From contig JAQVXL010000001.1 in the NCBI GenBank assembly GCA_028709235.1, positions 46,678-110,677 on the forward strand: a stretch of DNA of 64,000 nucleotides, read 5' to 3'. This document shows, in pieces, positions 45,395 to 54,595 of the stretch. Under the pieces are notes generated by a model, which worked only from the letters and a program-made list of their open reading frames with translations, had not been told where the DNA came from and made no database searches. The position numbers and the translations under genes are program-made. Source of the stretch: Desulfotomaculaceae bacterium (lineage in GTDB: Bacteria; Bacillota; Desulfotomaculia; Desulfotomaculales; Pelotomaculaceae). Numbering within the stretch: the first letter of the stretch is position 1; every line of letters begins with the position of its first letter.

Positions 45395-45751
45395 CTATCC
45401 CCTTGGTTTGAAAATCAGCGCCGCAAAGTAACCGAAAACCACTGCCGCTGTTATCCCTGCCGCAGCGGCAGTAACCCCCCCGGTAAACGCGCCCATAATT
45501 CCTTTTTGCGTCGCGCCGTTTATCGCTCCCTGGGCCAGCAGGTGTCCGAAACCACTGAGGGGAACCGTCGCACCGGCTCCCGCCAGGTCAACCAGTGGTT
45601 GGTAGAAACCCAGGGCGCTGATAACAGCGCCGGCGGTCACAAATGTAACCAATACGTGTGCCGATGTAAATTTATAGCTGGTCAAATCTATCAGCAGCTG
45701 GCCAATCATGCAAATGGAGCCGCCAACTACAAACGCCAGGAGATAATCCAA
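45395..45751 (-). CDS. spoVAEB: Stage V sporulation protein AE (SpoVAEB type)
   Basis: MDYLLAFVVGGSICMIGQLLIDLTSYKFTSAHVLVTFVTAGAVISALGFYQPLVDLAGAGATVPLSGFG. Confidence 0.93.
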   Translation of the reverse strand: MDYLLAFVVGGSICMIGQLLIDLTSYKFTSAHVLVTFVTAGAVISALGFYQPLVDLAGAGATVPLSGFGHLLAQGAINGATQKGIMGAFTGGVTAAAAGITAAVVFGYFAALIFKPRG

Positions 45752-46777
45752 TTATTTCCGCTCCTTAAGGCTTTCTATTACAACAGCGTGGCCGATACCA
45801 GGAACTGTTTCTCCCTGCTGCAAGCTGCAGCTACTGAGAAGGGCTCCGGTACCGATACCGAGAATACGCCTATAACGCTCGCTGTTAAGCAATTCCATGA
45901 GGTAACCGCAGGTCACTACCGCGGAGCAGCCGCAACCGCTGCCGCCGGCGTGGACATCCTGGGAACCACTGTATATTAAAATACCGCAATCGGTATAGCG
46001 TTTAGAAATATCATAACCTTTCTGCTTTAGCAACTCTTCGGTTAGTCTTTTGCCATAGGTGGCTAGATCACCGGTAATTATCAGATCATAATCTTCAGGG
46101 GTTCGTCCGGTATCCATAAAATGCCGGGCAATAGTGTCCGCGGCGGCGGGCGCCATCGCGGCGCCCATGTCCTGTGAATCACCCTGCCCCATGTCAATTA
46201 CCCGTCCTATAGTGGCATGGGTAATCACAGGCCCGCTCCCCTCTTTAGCCAGTATCATCGAGCCCGCTCCGGTCACCGTCCACTGTGCGGTCATGGGGCG
46301 CTGCGTTCCCTGCTCAACCGGAAAACGGTACTGTCTTTCAGCAGTGCAGTAATGGCTGGAAGTACCCGCCAGTACCCTGTCCGCAAAACCGCCGCCGATC
46401 ATCATCGCCCCGACCGCTAAACTCTCGTACATTGTCGAGCAGGCGCCATACAAGCCCAGGAAAGGTATGCCCAGGGACCTGGCTGTAAAAGTCGAACTTA
46501 TAATTTGGTTTAATAGGTCCCCGGCCAGCATAAAGTCTATATCATTTTCCTGCAGGTTGGCTTTCTGCAGCGCTTTTTTCATCGAGTCGAACATCATCCG
46601 CTGCTCGGCTTTTTCCCAGGTTTTTTCACCGTAATAGGTATCTGCGACAACTTTGTCAAAAGTTCCGGCCAGAGGGCCGTCGCCTTCTCTGGAACCCACA
46701 ACTGACCCTGTGGATATAATCACAGGAGGGCTCTGGAAGGCGATAGTTTGCATCCCGATTTTTTGGGGCGCCGTCAA
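45752..46777 (-). CDS. spoVAD: Stage V sporulation protein AD
   Basis: Thiolase-like: GLYGACSTMYESLAVGAMMIGGGFADRVLAGTSSHYCTAERQYRFPVE. Confidence 0.96.
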   Translation of the reverse strand: MTAPQKIGMQTIAFQSPPVIISTGSVVGSREGDGPLAGTFDKVVADTYYGEKTWEKAEQRMMFDSMKKALQKANLQENDIDFMLAGDLLNQIISSTFTARSLGIPFLGLYGACSTMYESLAVGAMMIGGGFADRVLAGTSSHYCTAERQYRFPVEQGTQRPMTAQWTVTGAGSMILAKEGSGPVITHATIGRVIDMGQGDSQDMGAAMAPAAADTIARHFMDTGRTPEDYDLIITGDLATYGKRLTEELLKQKGYDISKRYTDCGILIYSGSQDVHAGGSGCGCSAVVTCGYLMELLNSERYRRILGIGTGALLSSCSLQQGETVPGIGHAVVIESLKERK

Positions 46778-46833
46778 TTCTGCACATCCCTTTCAAAGAA
46801 ATATTTAACCCCAGTGCATATCCACAGACTTTT

Positions 46834-47289
46834 TTATTTAAAGAAATAGTACAGGATAGCCGCGGCCCAGGCGGTAAATATACCCCAGACCAGCACCGGT
46901 CCCGCAATGGTGAAAAGCTTGGCGCCAACGCCGAATATCAGCCCCTCGGCGCGGTATTCCATGGCCGGAGCAACCATAGAGTTGGCAAAGCCTGTGATCG
47001 GGACGATGCCACCCGCGCCCCCGAAGCGGCTTATTTCATCGTAAACCCCCAGCCCGGTTAAAAGAGCGGCTATAAATATCAACGTGGACGACGCGGCTGA
47101 ATTAGCCTCCTTTGTACTCAGCCCCTGGCTTAGGAAAATATTGATGAAGAATTGTCCGATAAGGCAGATAAACCCCCCGACAATGAAAGCCCAGAAAATA
47201 TTGCGCCAGATTCTCTGGGCGGGCTTAAACTGTTTCACAATTTTGGCATAATCCTGTTTTTGCTTCTCAGATATTGCAGCTCCTGACAT
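46834..47289 (-). CDS. spoVAC: Stage V sporulation protein AC
   Basis: FWAFIVGGFICLIGQFFINIFLSQGLSTKEANSAASSTLIFIAALLTGLGVYDEISRFGGAGGIVPITGFANS. Confidence 0.95.
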   Translation of the reverse strand: MSGAAISEKQKQDYAKIVKQFKPAQRIWRNIFWAFIVGGFICLIGQFFINIFLSQGLSTKEANSAASSTLIFIAALLTGLGVYDEISRFGGAGGIVPITGFANSMVAPAMEYRAEGLIFGVGAKLFTIAGPVLVWGIFTAWAAAILYYFFK

Positions 47290-47340
47290 GCCTTCACCTC
47301 ATTTTCATTGTTTCCTAGTTTATGCATTGTTATACAAAAA

Positions 47341-47358
47341 GGACACCTGCCGGTGTCC
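47341..47358 (-). terminator. Terminator after dodecin
   Basis: GGACACC ggca GGTGTCC followed by TTTTTG on the minus strand. Confidence 0.85.
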
Positions 47359-47365
47359 CGCTATG

Positions 47366-47560
47366 TTACTCGGTGTGGGCTATTTTGACATTTGCCTTAT
47401 ACTCAACCAGACGGCCGTCTTCAACATTAGCTGTGAAATTTACAATTTCCACGGCAACAATATTATTCATTGTTCTTGAAGCCTCTGTTATGGCTGATTG
47501 GACGGCTCCCTTCCAGCTGTCAGCCGAGCCTCCTACCAATTCGGATACTTTAACGTGCAC
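47366..47560 (-). CDS. Dodecin family flavin-binding protein (GTG start)
   Basis: MHVKVSELVGGSADSWKGAVQSAITEASRTMNNIVAVEIVNFTANVEDGRLVEYKANVKIAHTE. Confidence 0.9.
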   Translation of the reverse strand: MHVKVSELVGGSADSWKGAVQSAITEASRTMNNIVAVEIVNFTANVEDGRLVEYKANVKIAHTE

Positions 47561-47595
47561 AATCTTACCTCCCTTTTTTATTCTTTAGCAATTTG

Positions 47596-47624
47596 TATTA
47601 TGTGTTATGACTGTTTTTTTATGC
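47596..47624 (-). promoter_or_regulatory. Candidate sigma-G-type promoter for dodecin
   Basis: Minus strand GCATA - 17 nt - CATAATA, about 35 nt upstream of the GTG start. Confidence 0.5.
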
Positions 47625-47661
47625 AAACATCTTCATAATTTAATGGAGTAAATAAAAAAAA

Positions 47662-47675
47662 GGACCCGCCGGTCC
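47662..47675 (-). terminator. Terminator after sigF
   Basis: GGACC ggcg GGTCC followed by TTTTTTTT on the minus strand. Confidence 0.85.
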
Positions 47676-47691
47676 ATGTCAAATTGAAAAT

Positions 47692-48468
47692 TTAAGCGCT
47701 GCCACCAAGCAAATCTTTTAGCTTTTTTAAGGCCTGCCTTTCCAGGCGGGAGACCTGAACCTGTGACAAGCCCAGCCTGCCAGCGATCTCTGATTGGGTT
47801 TTGTCCTCAAAAAACCGCCAGGATATTATATTTCTGTCCCTTTCCGGCAGGTTGTTTAAGAGTTCTTTGACAGAAAGGCTTTCCAGCCACGGTACATCTC
47901 CATTTTCTTCACCTTTTAGCTGATCAAGCAAATAGATTGGATCTCCGTCCTCCTGGTGAAGCGTTTCATATATGGATGTTGGAGACTGGGTGGCCTCCAT
48001 AGCGTTTACAACTTCTTCCCTGGACAGACCCAGTTCAGACGCCACTTCACTGATCGAAGGATCCCGGCCCAGACGCGCTGTCAGCAACTCCCTTATCTGA
48101 TGTATCTTATAGGCGGTTTCCTTAACAGACCGGCTTACTTTAACCGGGCTGTCATCTCTCAGAAACCTTCTGATCTCACCTACGATCATCGGGACAGCGT
48201 AGGTTGAAAACTTGACCTCATAACTGAGATCAAACTTATCGATAGCTTTCATCAAGCCAATACAACCAATTTGGAATAAATCTTCCAGCTCGTGGCCTCT
48301 GTTCTGAAAACGCCGCACGATATTAAACACCAGCTTCAAGTTGCAGTTAACCAGTTTGTCCCGGGCAAAACTGTCACCAGCTTTTGACCTGATCAGCAAT
48401 TCGCGTATCTCGTTATCCTGTAAAAGTGGAAAGCGGGGCAGGTTCATATCGACTAACCTGCTGCTCAT
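47692..48468 (-). CDS. sigF: RNA polymerase sporulation sigma factor SigF
   Basis: GHELEDLFQIGCIGLMKAIDKFDLSYEVKFSTYAVPMIVGEIRRFLRDD; downstream of spoIIAB. Confidence 0.97.
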   Translation of the reverse strand: MSSRLVDMNLPRFPLLQDNEIRELLIRSKAGDSFARDKLVNCNLKLVFNIVRRFQNRGHELEDLFQIGCIGLMKAIDKFDLSYEVKFSTYAVPMIVGEIRRFLRDDSPVKVSRSVKETAYKIHQIRELLTARLGRDPSISEVASELGLSREEVVNAMEATQSPTSIYETLHQEDGDPIYLLDQLKGEENGDVPWLESLSVKELLNNLPERDRNIISWRFFEDKTQSEIAGRLGLSQVQVSRLERQALKKLKDLLGGSA

Positions 48469-48552
48469 ATATCCAACCCCTGTCTATAATCCAATAAGTT
48501 GCTAAAATTTCTAAATGGATCCGGCAAATTATAGCGTTTCACCATCTGTGAT

Positions 48553-49002
48553 CTATGTTGCCTTACTGGCCCGGGCCATACTGTTGCCTGTGCTCTTGCT
48601 CATAATAACCGTGGTGCCGCAGCCCATTGTTGACTCGACCCGAAAATTTTCCATAAAAGACTGCATAAAGACAAAACCAAGGCCCAGACGTTCCGCATCT
48701 GTGGAAAATGCTGGCTGGAGGGCCCTTTCTATGTCCTCAATACCTTTGCCGTCGTCTTCTACTCTTATTTCCAGGGTGTCCAGTGTCAGCGCGGCATACA
48801 CTCTGACAAAACGGTCAGGCACATGTTCGTAACCGTGAATAATGGCATTGCCCACAGCCTCTGACACGGCCACCTTTATTTCCTCCAGGTCGGCCAGCGT
48901 GAAATCAAGCTGGGAGGCAAAAGCAGCTACCGTCACCCTGGCAAAGGCCACATTGGCCGGTATGCTTAGAAACTCAAGCCTCATCTGGTTTATCAACTGC
49001 AT
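48553..49002 (-). CDS. spoIIAB: Anti-sigma F factor SpoIIAB
   Basis: MQLINQMRLEFLSIPANVAFARVTVAAFASQLDFTLADLEEIKVAVSEAVGNAIIHGYE; start at 49002 after GGGGGG. Confidence 0.96.
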   Translation of the reverse strand: MQLINQMRLEFLSIPANVAFARVTVAAFASQLDFTLADLEEIKVAVSEAVGNAIIHGYEHVPDRFVRVYAALTLDTLEIRVEDDGKGIEDIERALQPAFSTDAERLGLGFVFMQSFMENFRVESTMGCGTTVIMSKSTGNSMARASKAT

Positions 49003-49015
49003 TATGTCATCCCCC

Positions 49016-49354
49016 CTACCCAATCTTCTCCAGCGCTTCGCTCTCATTTGGATATTCATTCATAATCCGTAAAAGTCCTGACAGATCGAGGACCTTTCGT
49101 ACCTGGGGCTGCGGTGACACAATAAATACTTTTCCACCATTTTTAGATATCCGGTTATAGCGCCCCAGGAGCACACCCAACCCTGAGCTGTCTACAAAAG
49201 ACACCTTTGTCAGGTTGATAACCAGGTTCTTGGCCTTTCCCTTCTCAATGGTCTCATCCAGAGTCTTCCTGAAGCGGTCGGCAACTCCCAGATCAATTTC
49301 CCCGTTAGGCCTTACAAACAGGGTATCATTTTTCATTTCAATATCCAGAAGCAC
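49016..49354 (-). CDS. spoIIAA: Anti-sigma F factor antagonist SpoIIAA (probable GTG start)
   Basis: STAS domain NLVINLTKVSFVDSSGLGVLLGRYNRISKNGGKVFIV. Confidence 0.95.
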   Translation of the reverse strand: MLLDIEMKNDTLFVRPNGEIDLGVADRFRKTLDETIEKGKAKNLVINLTKVSFVDSSGLGVLLGRYNRISKNGGKVFIVSPQPQVRKVLDLSGLLRIMNEYPNESEALEKIG

Positions 49355-49451
49355 AAGTCTCCTCCTTTTCCTCTTATCAATCAACTGTAATGCATTTTAC
49401 CCATTTGCTAAATCTTACCAAAAATTATTTTAAAAGGCAAGCAGTATAAAA

Positions 49452-49474
49452 ACGGGCCTGTTCACCAGGCCCGT
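49452..49474 (-). terminator. Terminator between dacF and spoIIAA
   Basis: ACGGGCCTG gtgaa CAGGCCCGT followed by TTTTA on the minus strand. Confidence 0.85.
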
Positions 49475-49499
49475 TCATTAAAATTGGACATTTTAAGTC

Positions 49500-50684
49500 T
49501 TAATATACGCTGTCTAAAATCTTCCTTATCTGCTGACCCAGCGATGCCTTTGGAATATCAGCCCCGGCCACCAGTTTTACCCGCAATACCTCCTGCCCGT
49601 TTTTGGTGACAACATATGCTCCCACTTCCTGTCCTTTTTGCACCGGCGCGTTGACGCTGCCGGGCAGTTCCATGATTGTTTCAAATCCTTTTTCTTCACC
49701 TTTTGGCACAATCACGCTGACCTTATCCAGAGTTAATACTTCAACCTGGTCGGATAGTCCTTTGCTCACCTTGAGCTCCCCGACTACCGCTTCCTGTTCA
49801 GCAAATTTAACAGACTTATACCTGGCAAAACCATAGTCAAATATTTTCATAGATTCACTAAAGTGACTTCTAACTTGTTCAGTACCAAGGACCACGCAGA
49901 TGAGCCTGAGGTCATTTCTTTCCGCTGATGAGGCCAGGCAGTATTTGGCCGCTTCCGTCCAGCCGGTCTTACCGGCGTCAGCCCCTTCATACCACCAGAG
50001 AAGTTTGTTTGTATTCCAGAGCTTAAAGGCGCCGCCCCGCAGGTCAGATTCCCTCATAGCGGTGATCTTTTTGAAAAGCGGGTTTTTCAGTCCCTCTTTT
50101 AAAATTTGCGCCAGGTCATAGGCGCTGGTGTAATGATTATCCGCGGTAAGCCCATGACAGTTTATAAAGTTTGTATTTTCCAACCCAAGGGACTTGGCCC
50201 TTTCATTCATGTCTTCCACAAAAGCCTCTTCACTGCCGGATATATGCTCGGCCACAGCCACGCAGGCGTCATTGGCAGACTGCAGTCCAATGGCTGTAAG
50301 TAAGTCCCAAAGGCTCATCTCTTCTCCGGGTTCAAGATAAATCTGTGAACCGCCCATTTCCCAGGCGTTTTCACTGGTAACTACGTTATCAGTAAGCTTA
50401 AAATCCCCATTTTCAACGGCATCGGTAGCCAGTAAAAGAGTCATCAGCTTGGTTACGCTGGCCATTGGCAGCCTCTTGTCCTTTTCTTTCTCGTAAACGA
50501 CTTTGCCTGTCACCGGTTCTAATAGCACTGCCGCTTCAGCGGTAGTTTCCAAACCAGCCGGCACGGTCCCCTTGGCGGCGGGGTTTTCCTCTGCCGCTTC
50601 CGGCGCAGCCCATGCCGCCTGACCTATGGTCATACAGAAAACCAGCGCTACAGCCAATAAAATTACCAACCGTTTTTTACTCAA
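49500..50684 (-). CDS. dacF: D-alanyl-D-alanine carboxypeptidase (DacF-like)
   Basis: PMASVTKLMTLLLATDAVENG, SANDACVAVAEHISGSEEAFVEDMNERAKSLGLENTNF, KTGWT; upstream of spoIIAA. Confidence 0.94.
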   Translation of the reverse strand: MSKKRLVILLAVALVFCMTIGQAAWAAPEAAEENPAAKGTVPAGLETTAEAAVLLEPVTGKVVYEKEKDKRLPMASVTKLMTLLLATDAVENGDFKLTDNVVTSENAWEMGGSQIYLEPGEEMSLWDLLTAIGLQSANDACVAVAEHISGSEEAFVEDMNERAKSLGLENTNFINCHGLTADNHYTSAYDLAQILKEGLKNPLFKKITAMRESDLRGGAFKLWNTNKLLWWYEGADAGKTGWTEAAKYCLASSAERNDLRLICVVLGTEQVRSHFSESMKIFDYGFARYKSVKFAEQEAVVGELKVSKGLSDQVEVLTLDKVSVIVPKGEEKGFETIMELPGSVNAPVQKGQEVGAYVVTKNGQEVLRVKLVAGADIPKASLGQQIRKILDSVY

Positions 50685-50760
50685 TTAGTATACCTCCTCC
50701 TGTCTTCTTGGTCATTTTCTATTATGTTTACATAATTAAAGTAATACACATGGGTAATTT

Positions 50761-50796
50761 AAACAGAAAAGGAACCCCGCGGTTCCTTTTCTGTTT
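50761..50796. terminator. Bidirectional-looking terminator after pdp / before dacF
   Basis: AAACAGAAAAGGAACC ccgc GGTTCCTTTTCTGTTT, 16-bp perfect stem with 4-nt loop. Confidence 0.85.
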
Positions 50797-50847
50797 CTCT
50801 ATCTACTCTCTACCCCCAAAAAACCTACACTTTAATGAGCCCGGTCT

Positions 50848-52161
50848 TTATAGCTTCTCCGGTACTGAGCCCAGTATAAGCCGTGCCGGCTCCGGTTTGT
50901 CTGCACTAATTTGATAGGCGCTCTGAACATGCTCTTTGACCTGGTCCAGTCGTTCTGTGCTATTGGCGTGTACCAGCGCCAGGGTTTCTCCTGCCTTTAC
51001 AGTATCACCGGCTTTTTTCTGCAAAACAATACCGACAGCTGGATCTATCTGTGATTCTTTATTCTCCCTGCCGGCGCCCAGCAGCATGGCTGAACGGCCG
51101 ATCATTGCCGCGTTAATGGCCCTGATATAGCCAGAAGAAGGTGCGGGAACAGCTGCCGTTAACTCAGCCGCCGGCAGCACACCGTCCTCCCGGGTTACCC
51201 GCGGGTCACCGCCCTGAGCGGAAATAAACTCGATAAATTTATTAAGAGCCTGGCCGCTTTTCAGCAGGTCAATCAGTATTTCCTTCCCGCCCTGCACGTT
51301 ATCTGCCTTTCCCGCCAGCAACAGCATTGTGGCGCCCAGTTCCAGGCAGATTTCCAGCAGGTCCTGAGGCCCCCGGCCTTTCAATGTATCTATGGCCTCT
51401 TTCACCTCCAGGGCATTGCCTGTGGCAAAACCCAGGGGTTGGTCCATATTTGTAATTAGGGCAACGGTCCGCCGCCCTACCCGGCTGCCGATATCCACCA
51501 TAGCCCGGGCCAGTTTTAAAGCGCTCTGTTGATCCCTCATAAACGCGCCGCTGCCCACTTTGACATCAAGAACAATAGCATCAGCGCCTGAAGCTATCTT
51601 TTTACTCATTACACTGCTGGCTATGAGAGGGATGCTGTCGACAGTAGCAGTGACGTCTCTGAGGGCGTAAAGCTTTTTGTCCGCCGGCGCCAGTCGGCCG
51701 GTCTGCGCTGCTACTGCCGCGCCGATCCGGCGAACCTGGTCGATAAACTGGGCAGTCCCAAGATCAACTTTAAAGCCCGGTATGGACTCCAGCTTATCCA
51801 CCGTACCGCCTGTATGGCCGAGGCCGCGTCCGGACATCTTGGCCACCGGCACTCCCGCCGCCGCCGCCAGTGGTACCAGTACCAGAGTAGTTTTATCTCC
51901 CACACCCCCGGTGCTGTGCTTGTCCACCTTGACACCGGGGATAGCGGACAGGTCTGCCCGCTCCCCCGAGTCGCAGATGGCCATAGTGAGATCAGTGGTC
52001 TCCCTCTCGTTCAGACCGCGAAAATATATGGCCATGAGGAGGGCGGACACCTGGTAATCCTGGATACTGCCGCTCATGTAACTGTTTATAAAATACTGAA
52101 TTTCTGCAGTGGTTAACTCCATGCCGTCTCTCTTTTTCAGGATTATATCGTACATGCGCAT
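50848..52161 (-). CDS. pdp: Pyrimidine-nucleoside phosphorylase
   Basis: MRMYDIILKKRDGMELTTAEIQYFINSYMSGSIQDYQVSALLMAIYFRG, KHSTGGVGDKTTL. Confidence 0.97.
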   Translation of the reverse strand: MRMYDIILKKRDGMELTTAEIQYFINSYMSGSIQDYQVSALLMAIYFRGLNERETTDLTMAICDSGERADLSAIPGVKVDKHSTGGVGDKTTLVLVPLAAAAGVPVAKMSGRGLGHTGGTVDKLESIPGFKVDLGTAQFIDQVRRIGAAVAAQTGRLAPADKKLYALRDVTATVDSIPLIASSVMSKKIASGADAIVLDVKVGSGAFMRDQQSALKLARAMVDIGSRVGRRTVALITNMDQPLGFATGNALEVKEAIDTLKGRGPQDLLEICLELGATMLLLAGKADNVQGGKEILIDLLKSGQALNKFIEFISAQGGDPRVTREDGVLPAAELTAAVPAPSSGYIRAINAAMIGRSAMLLGAGRENKESQIDPAVGIVLQKKAGDTVKAGETLALVHANSTERLDQVKEHVQSAYQISADKPEPARLILGSVPEKL

Positions 52162-52238
52162 ATTGTCATCTTCCTTTTGAGCTTTTTAGATATTTTTTAG
52201 ATAACGGATCTCTTAAAGGCAGACAGCAGGGCCGCCGT

Positions 52239-53414
52239 CTATTGTCCCTTATATACCTGTTTCCAGAAGCTCTCCCCCACGTCAAACTGCAGGCCGAAAA
52301 TTTCCGCCACTGTAGCGGCTATATCAGCAAAGGACTCCCTGACACCAAGGTTCACCCCGCCCAAAACTTGCTTGCCGTATATCAGCAGAGGAACATATTC
52401 CCGGGAGTGATCGGTAGAGGAAGTAGTGGGATCACAGCCGTGGTCGGCGGTGATTATTAAAACATCGTCTTCCTTCAGCGCGTTAAGAAGCTGGGGAAAC
52501 CAGCGGTCAAACTCCTCGAGGGCGTCACCGTAACCGCGAGGGTTGTTGCGGTGACCGTACAGCATATCGAAGTCGACCAGGTTGGTAAAGACCAGCCCGC
52601 TGATGTCGGATTTTATCAATTGCAAAGATTTATCCATGCCCTCGTTGTTGCCCCTGGTTAATACAGCGTTGGTTACGCCATTACCGGCGAAAATATCTTT
52701 TACTTTACCCACTGCGGTAACCGGCACACTGTTATCCACCAGCAGATCCAGCAGGGTAGGACCCGGCGGTTTAAGGGAAAAGTCATGCCTGTTAACTGTG
52801 CGGCGAAAGTTCCCCGGCTCTCCTACAAACGGCCTGGCAATTACCCGGCCTACCGCATGCTCGCCGGTCAGAATTTCCCTGGCTATCCGGCAGATCCTGT
52901 ACAGTTCTTCCAGTGGGATAATCTCCTCGTGAGCGGCCACCTGAAAAACACTATCGGCGGATGTGTATACGATGGGAAAACCTGTCGCCATGTGCTCCGC
53001 GCCAAGCTCTTCAATTATGGCGGTGCCGGAGGCCGCCTTGTTGCCAAGCACCCTGCGGCCTATTTTTTCCTCATAGAATTTTATCAAGCCGGCAGGGAAA
53101 CCAGCGGGATACACCCGGAAAGGCTGTTTCATGATAATTCCGGCCATTTCCCAGTGGCCGGTGGTGGTATCCTTGCCAGCGGACTTTTCAGCCATGCGCC
53201 CGTATGAAGCTGCCGGATTTTCCGCCGGCGGCACACCTTCTATGTTGATTATATTCCCGAGGCCGAGCCGGCCGAGGTTGGGCATATTAAGCCCGCCCAC
53301 GGCGCGTGATATATTGCCCAGGGTGTTGCTGCCGCTGTCTCCGTAGTCTCCCGCGTCCGGCATTTCACCCACACCGACACTGTCGAGCACAAACAATGCC
53401 ACCCTATTTATCAT
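52239..53414 (-). CDS. deoB: Phosphopentomutase
   Basis: [35 protein letters not shown]; start at ATG 53414. Confidence 0.97.
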   Translation of the reverse strand: MINRVALFVLDSVGVGEMPDAGDYGDSGSNTLGNISRAVGGLNMPNLGRLGLGNIINIEGVPPAENPAASYGRMAEKSAGKDTTTGHWEMAGIIMKQPFRVYPAGFPAGLIKFYEEKIGRRVLGNKAASGTAIIEELGAEHMATGFPIVYTSADSVFQVAAHEEIIPLEELYRICRIAREILTGEHAVGRVIARPFVGEPGNFRRTVNRHDFSLKPPGPTLLDLLVDNSVPVTAVGKVKDIFAGNGVTNAVLTRGNNEGMDKSLQLIKSDISGLVFTNLVDFDMLYGHRNNPRGYGDALEEFDRWFPQLLNALKEDDVLIITADHGCDPTTSSTDHSREYVPLLIYGKQVLGGVNLGVRESFADIAATVAEIFGLQFDVGESFWKQVYKGQ

Positions 53415-53586
53415 AACAGCTACCTCCAGTATCACGTCATTCACCGTTTTAATCCACCACAGTTTTGCAGACAAAGTCTACATGGTATTGAATCCTCAGT
53501 CAACCCATATGAGTCACTCTTCCAAGTATTTTATCTTTCTATAGCACGACATTTTAAACTTAAACGTCTCACGGCTCATGTCCCAA

Positions 53587-54471
53587 TCAGGCTCTGGGGT
53601 GGGTCCGGTCATATATCTCTTTCAGCTTATTCCTGGTGAGGTGAGTGTAAATCTGGGTTGTGCTGATATCGGCATGACCCAGCATTGCCTGCACCGATCG
53701 TATATCAGCGCCGTTTTCCAGCAGGTGTGTGGCAAAAGAATGCCTGATGATGTGCGGGGTTACTTCTTTTTTTAATCCCGCCTGGCGGGCGTGCTTTTTA
53801 ATGATTTTCCATAAGCCCTGCCTGGTCAGCCTTCTGCCGTGCTGGTTTACAAAAAACGACGGGGTATTCTCTCTGATTAGTTTGTGCCTGCCCCTGGCCA
53901 GGTATTCCCGCAAGCAGCGGGCGGCTATATCACCGAATGGTATAATCCGTTCCTTTTCGCCTTTACCGAAACAGCGGATAAAACCATTGTCGATATGGAC
54001 CTGGTCCAGGTTTAGAGAAACCAGTTCGGAAACCCTGATCCCGGTAGCATACAGGAGCTCAAACATAGCCTTATCCCTCAGCCCCGTCGGCTCTCCGGTC
54101 TCAGGCTGTCTAAGCAACTGCTCCACTTCCTCATAGGTAAGCACCCTGGGCAGCTTCTGGGGCTGTTTGGGTGATTCCAGATCTGCGGTCGGATCCTGAA
54201 CCATCATTCCCTCTCTGACCAGGAATTTATAAAATGACCGCAGGGACGCCAGGTGGCGGGATACTGTTGCGGGAGAGCGCCCGTTTAATTGCAGCGTATA
54301 AATATAAGCCATGACCGTGTTTCTATCTGCTTGCTCGAGAAATTTAACTTTTCGCTTCTGTAAAAATGCCAGATAAGCGGTCAGATCCGACCGGTAGGAT
54401 GCCAGGGTATTCTCAGTCAAACCGCGCTCAACGGTAAGATGATATAAAAATTCGTCCAAAAATTTTTTCAT
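53587..54471 (-). CDS. xerD: Tyrosine recombinase XerD
   Basis: MKKFLDEFLYHLTVERGLTENTLASYRSDL...HIIRHSFATHLLENGADIRSVQAMLGHADISTTQIYTHLTRNKLKEIYDRTHPRA. Confidence 0.96.
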   Translation of the reverse strand: MKKFLDEFLYHLTVERGLTENTLASYRSDLTAYLAFLQKRKVKFLEQADRNTVMAYIYTLQLNGRSPATVSRHLASLRSFYKFLVREGMMVQDPTADLESPKQPQKLPRVLTYEEVEQLLRQPETGEPTGLRDKAMFELLYATGIRVSELVSLNLDQVHIDNGFIRCFGKGEKERIIPFGDIAARCLREYLARGRHKLIRENTPSFFVNQHGRRLTRQGLWKIIKKHARQAGLKKEVTPHIIRHSFATHLLENGADIRSVQAMLGHADISTTQIYTHLTRNKLKEIYDRTHPRA

Positions 54472-54490
54472 TATTTTTGCCTCTTAATAA

Positions 54491-54516
54491 AAGTAGAGTC
54501 TTTAAAGACTCTACTT
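54491..54516. terminator. Perfect 26-bp palindrome, probable terminator hairpin
   Basis: AAGTAGAGTCTTTAAAGACTCTACTT between the 54596 gene stop and xerD. Confidence 0.6.
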
Positions 54517-54595
54517 CCACATGGACCAAAATATCCCTTTATACCTTCATGGCGTCATTGCCCTTTTTAAATATTAGCCATGTAATTACTTTTAA

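Noticed and set aside
46656-46928. 90-aa ORF between spoVAD and spoVAC
   Set aside because: Out-of-frame overlap of both well-supported genes.
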